From Iodobacter sp. (GTDB lineage Bacteria > Pseudomonadota > Gammaproteobacteria > Burkholderiales > Chitinibacteraceae), in NCBI RefSeq assembly GCF_025352645.1, contig NZ_JANXSO010000037.1, forward strand, positions 1 to 64,000: a stretch of 64,000 nt of DNA. Reading direction: 5' to 3'. The notes below the pieces were generated by a model. That model was not told the DNA's origin. It saw nothing but the letters and a program-made list of their open reading frames with translations, and did not search any database. A program made the translations under genes and the position numbers. Shown here one piece after another: positions 61,071-64,000 of this stretch (within the stretch, counting starts at the first letter, position 1; each line of letters begins with the position of its first letter).

Positions 61071-61080
61071 AATATTCTGA

Positions 61081-61118
61081 AAAGGCCGCAAGAGCAATGC
61101 TCTTGCGGCCTTTTTCAT
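61081..61118 (+). terminator. Terminator after tRNA-Leu
   Basis: AAAGGCCGCAAGAGC pairs perfectly with GCTCTTGCGGCCTTT over AAT, followed by a further T pair and C. It lies 11 bases after the tRNA. Confidence 0.95.
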
Positions 61119-61490
61119 GTTTGCTATTTTTTTGAGCTTGGTTTTGTGGTTTAAAGTAGCTCGATTTTTTCTTATTTATTACTCTCTCTCTATTGCGGCT
61201 GATTGCGCGGCTGAAGCCTTATCGCCGCTATGTTTGCCGCTGCCTTGCTGCTGGTTAATAATTCTGTTTGGATTTGCGCCCTGATGTGCGCTAAACTTAC
61301 CGACTTTGTTGGTAAATCGCGGTGAATGCTGCGCGTAAAGTTGAGGTTTTCACCTTTTCCAATGGGTGAAAACCTTAAAGCTTTTGGCTGTTACGGCCTT
61401 GGCGTAGTGTTTTTTGCAGATGAGCTGGCTTTATCCCCTATTTATTAAGATGCGTGTACGCGCGTTGATCCCCCATAGGAATGGTTTGAA
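61119..61490. promoter_or_regulatory. Leader region of tig with two inverted repeats
   Basis: No gene is seen. TTACCGAC-TTT-GTTGGTAA (61297-61315) is a near-perfect operator-like palindrome, and AGGTTTTCACC (61344-61354) pairs with GGTGAAAACCT (61365-61375). They are 28 bases apart. The tig promoter should lie here. Confidence 0.45.
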
Positions 61491-62798
61491 ATGCAAGTAC
61501 AACTAGAAACCCTGAATCAACTCGAACGTCGCCTGTCTATTTCTGTGCCACGCTCAGAAATTACTGAACAAGTTAACGCGCGTTTGAAGCACGTAGCAAA
61601 GACTGCAAGAATTGCAGGTTTCCGCCCAGGTAAGGCTCCGATGAAAATCGTTGCGCAAAACTATGGCTTTCGCATCCAAGAAGAAGTATTGGGTGAAACG
61701 GTTGAGGCAAGTTTTGGCCAAGCGGTTCAAGAGCAAAAACTGCGCGTAGCGGGCTACCCACGTTTCGAGCCAAAAGATGTGGCAGAAGAAACTGGCGATT
61801 TCCAATTTGCAGCTACATTTGAAGTCTATCCAGAAGTGGTGATTGGCGATTTGGCTGCGGCGCAAATTGAAAAGCCAGTCTTGGATTTATCTGATGCCGA
61901 AGTAGAAAAAACCGTTGATATCCTGCGTCGCCAGCGTACTCGCTTTGAGCGTGTAGAGCGTGCAGCGGCTGATGGCGATCGCGTGATCGTTGACTTTAAA
62001 GGCTCGATCGACGGCGTATTGTTTGATGGCGGCTCTGCTGAAAACCACGCTTTCTTGCTGGGCAAGGGTCAAATGTTGCCAGGCTTTGAAGCCGGCGTGA
62101 TTGGCATGAAAGAAGACGAAACCAAATCGGTGAGCGTTGATTTCCCTGCTGACTATCATGGTGCAGATGTAGCAGGTAAGACTGCTGTATTCGAAATCAC
62201 CGTTAAAAACGTAGCGGCTGCAATCTTGCCAGAAGTTGACGCAGAATTTGCGAAAAGCCTCGGTATCGTCGATGGTGATGTAGAGAAAATGCGTGCTGAA
62301 GTCCGTGGCAATCTGGAGCGCGAAGTACGCTTCCGTCTGAAAGCCCGCGCTAAAGAAAACGTCATGACGGCGCTGATTGCTGCTGCGCCGACTGATTTGC
62401 CTAAGGCTTTAGTGCAGTTAGAAATCGGTCGTTTGGCTGAAGGCGCGCTGGCGGACTTGAAAGCACGTGGTATCGACCCAAAGTATGTTCCGTTCTCGCC
62501 AGAAATGTTTGAAGCGCAAGCTCAGCGCCGTGTTCACCTTGGTTTAGCTTTGGCTGAACTGGTGAAAGGCAATGCGCTAGAAGCTAAGCTAGAACAAGTG
62601 AAGGCTGTAGTTGAAGACTTGGCACAAAATTACGAAGATCCAAGCGAAGTAGTGGCTTGGTACTTTGAAGACCGCGAACGTCTAGCTGGCCCAGAATCAA
62701 TGGCATTGGAAGACAATGTGGTTGAGTTTGTATTGGCTAAGGCGCAAGTAACCGAAAAAGGCATGTCCTTTGAAGAATTGATGGGCCAACAAGGCTAA
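61491..62798 (+). CDS. tig: Trigger factor
   Basis: This ribosome-bound chaperone meets nascent chains. The 435-residue product has the ribosome-binding tail with the signature GFRPGKAPMKIV (residues ~44-55), a central FKBP-type prolyl isomerase domain (DGDRVIVDFKGSIDGVLFDGG, LPGFEAGVIGMK), and a helical C-terminal chaperone part. AGGAA stands about ten bases before the ATG. It leads the tig-clpP-clpX set. A hairpin separates it from clpP. Confidence 0.96.
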   Translation: MQVQLETLNQLERRLSISVPRSEITEQVNARLKHVAKTARIAGFRPGKAPMKIVAQNYGFRIQEEVLGETVEASFGQAVQEQKLRVAGYPRFEPKDVAEETGDFQFAATFEVYPEVVIGDLAAAQIEKPVLDLSDAEVEKTVDILRRQRTRFERVERAAADGDRVIVDFKGSIDGVLFDGGSAENHAFLLGKGQMLPGFEAGVIGMKEDETKSVSVDFPADYHGADVAGKTAVFEITVKNVAAAILPEVDAEFAKSLGIVDGDVEKMRAEVRGNLEREVRFRLKARAKENVMTALIAAAPTDLPKALVQLEIGRLAEGALADLKARGIDPKYVPFSPEMFEAQAQRRVHLGLALAELVKGNALEAKLEQVKAVVEDLAQNYEDPSEVVAWYFEDRERLAGPESMALEDNVVEFVLAKAQVTEKGMSFEELMGQQG

Positions 62799-62821
62799 TC
62801 AATCTCGGCAAATGAGGTGCT

Positions 62822-62858
62822 ACGATAAAGTGCCATCAAGGTGGCACTTTATCGTTTA
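62822..62858 (+). terminator. Hairpin between tig and clpP
   Basis: ACGATAAAGTGCCA pairs perfectly with TGGCACTTTATCGT over TCAAGG, but only TTAAA follows, so termination may be partial. It may also protect the tig end from decay. Confidence 0.6.
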
Positions 62859-62931
62859 AATGACCCTATGGGATCTATTGATGTGTTTGCAAACAAACAG
62901 TCAGTTGAGCCTTTATTTCTGAGAGAAAAAG

Positions 62932-63564
62932 ATGTCAAGACAAGAATTTGACCCACAAAATCTGGGGTATATCCCAATGGTCGTTGAGCAAAGCGGCCGT
63001 GGCGAGCGCTCTTACGATATCTATTCGCGTCTATTAAAAGAGCGTGTTATTTTCTTGGTTGGCCCCGTTAACGATCAAAGCGCAAATCTGATTATTGCGC
63101 AGATGTTGTTTTTAGAGTCCGAAAATCCAGATAAAGATATTCACTTGTATATCAACTCGCCTGGTGGCTCTGTGACCGCAGGTTTGGCGATTTACGACAC
63201 AATGAATTTTATTAAGCCTGACGTATCCACCATGTGTGTGGGTATGGCGGCAAGTATGGGTGCATTCTTGTTATCAAGTGGCGCCAAGGGTAAGCGTTAT
63301 GCGCTACCTAATTCACGCATTATGATTCATCAGCCTTTGATTGGCGGCCTTTCTGGCCAGGCTTCTGATGTTGAAATTCATGCGCGTGAATTAATTAAAA
63401 CCAAGCGTTCTTTAAATGAAATGCTGGCGAAGCATACCGGTCAAAGTATCGAAGCCGTAGAGCGCGATACCGATCGTGATAATTTCATGAGTGCTGCAGA
63501 ATCAAAAGACTACGGTTTGATTGATGATGTATTGCAGTCTCGTAGCGTGGCCGCAGCTAAATAA
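62932..63564 (+). CDS. clpP: ATP-dependent Clp protease proteolytic subunit
   Basis: The 210-residue serine peptidase has Ser108 in GMAASMGAF and His133 in RIMIHQP, with the catalytic Asp in the DTDRD stretch near 179-183. The N-terminal propeptide is short. Fourteen subunits form the chamber that works with ClpX or ClpA. GAGAGAAAAAG precedes the ATG. It sits between tig and clpX. Confidence 0.97.
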   Translation: MSRQEFDPQNLGYIPMVVEQSGRGERSYDIYSRLLKERVIFLVGPVNDQSANLIIAQMLFLESENPDKDIHLYINSPGGSVTAGLAIYDTMNFIKPDVSTMCVGMAASMGAFLLSSGAKGKRYALPNSRIMIHQPLIGGLSGQASDVEIHARELIKTKRSLNEMLAKHTGQSIEAVERDTDRDNFMSAAESKDYGLIDDVLQSRSVAAAK

Positions 63565-63586
63565 GGCTGTGCCGATCGTGACAATG

Positions 63587-63611
63587 CCGCCAGCGAGCCT
63601 GGCGGTTTTTT
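63587..63611 (+). terminator. Terminator between clpP and clpX
   Basis: CCGCCAG pairs with CTGGCGG over CGAGC, followed by six T. It lies 22 bases after clpP and 36 before clpX, so clpX may be expressed at a lower level or from its own promoter. Confidence 0.85.
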
Positions 63612-63646
63612 ATTCTAGGGCCCGTTGTTGGGGTGTAGGTTAGGCG

Positions 63647-64000
63647 ATGTCAGAAAAACTCCTTTATTGTTCTTTTTGCGGTAAAAGCCAGCACGAAGTG
63701 GTTAAGCTGATTGCTGGCCCGCAAGTGTTTATTTGCAACGAATGCATTGAGCTTTGCCGTGATGTATTAAAAGACGAAGCTGCGGCGGCGGTGGTTGGTG
63801 AGGCAGCGCAGGCGGGGGAAGGCAAGCGCGTACCTACGCCAGTTGAAATTCGCACCACTCTGGATTCTTATGTGATTGGCCAAGAGCGCGCCAAAAAGAT
63901 TCTTGCGGTTGCGGTTTATAACCATTACAAGCGCTTAAGCAGCAATAAGTCTGCAGATAATGATGTGGAATTGGCTAAATCCAATATCTTGCTGATTGGG
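63647..64000 (+). CDS. clpX: ClpX ATPase subunit, N-terminal part (cut by window end)
   Basis: The ATG at 63647 opens 118 codons that run to the last base without a stop. The zinc-binding domain has C8, C11, C30 and C33 ([17 protein letters not shown]). The AAA+ part begins with [20 protein letters not shown] and the sequence ends at LLIG, just before the Walker A motif. ClpX unfolds substrates for ClpP. The long [16 protein letters not shown] linker is normal for the family. Confidence 0.96.
   Translation, partial: MSEKLLYCSFCGKSQHEVVKLIAGPQVFICNECIELCRDVLKDEAAAAVVGEAAQAGEGKRVPTPVEIRTTLDSYVIGQERAKKILAVAVYNHYKRLSSNKSADNDVELAKSNILLIG

Overview
The window looks like chromosomal DNA of a betaproteobacterium, most likely of the order Neisseriales (Chromobacteriaceae/Chitinibacteraceae-like). 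This rests on several things: a FrpC-type RTX protein with a self-processing module, the tig-clpP-clpX order after a tRNA-Leu, a fimT-pilV-pilW-pilX-pilY1 minor pilin operon, gspL-M-N, and a secreted chitinase/protease set. The assignment is inferred from gene content, not from a search.

Region 1 (1-15870) is the accessory part. It opens with the last codons of an IS1595-like transposase. A type I secretion locus follows: a HlyD-family adaptor, a lipoprotein gene present as a tandem duplicate (first copy frameshifted, second intact), a 3361-residue RTX protein, a hairpin terminator, and a HlyB-type ABC transporter. The RTX protein carries a FrpC-like self-processing module with an Asp-Pro at residues 649-650. 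A lipoprotein directly upstream of such a protein recalls the meningococcal frpD-frpC pair, in which FrpD is an outer-membrane lipoprotein that binds FrpC. The duplicated unit also carries the tail of the adaptor gene and the first codons of the RTX gene, so the history of the duplication can be read.

Region 2 (16067-25995) has a lipoprotein metzincin protease with a lamin-tail domain, a small overlapping secreted protein, and then the type IV minor pilin operon ending in pilY1 and a strong bidirectional terminator. Region 3 (26063-42457) is mostly housekeeping: serB, a YecA/SEC-C protein, a large SNF2 helicase, mfd, a MASE1-PAS-GGDEF-EAL protein, rlmB, a methyltransferase, and a decayed solute-binding-protein gene. 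Region 4 (41159-52774) has the DUF3999/DUF2339 membrane pair, hrcA-mltB, nadK, recN and tadA.

Region 5 (52856-60754) holds three exported hydrolases (lipoprotein GH18 chitinase, M4 thermolysin-like protease, M28 aminopeptidase) next to glnB and the inner-membrane type II secretion genes gspL-M-N. Region 6 (60917-64000) has a tRNA-Leu(UAG) with a good promoter, then tig, clpP and the start of clpX, which is cut by the window end.

Intergenic DNA carries three dispersed families: a long inverted-repeat element rich in CACGGAG/CACAGAG words (four copies), GTAGG-type hairpins, and copies of the IS1595-like terminal sequence (four sites). The most unusual system is the frpDC-like secretion locus with its duplicated and possibly switchable lipoprotein.
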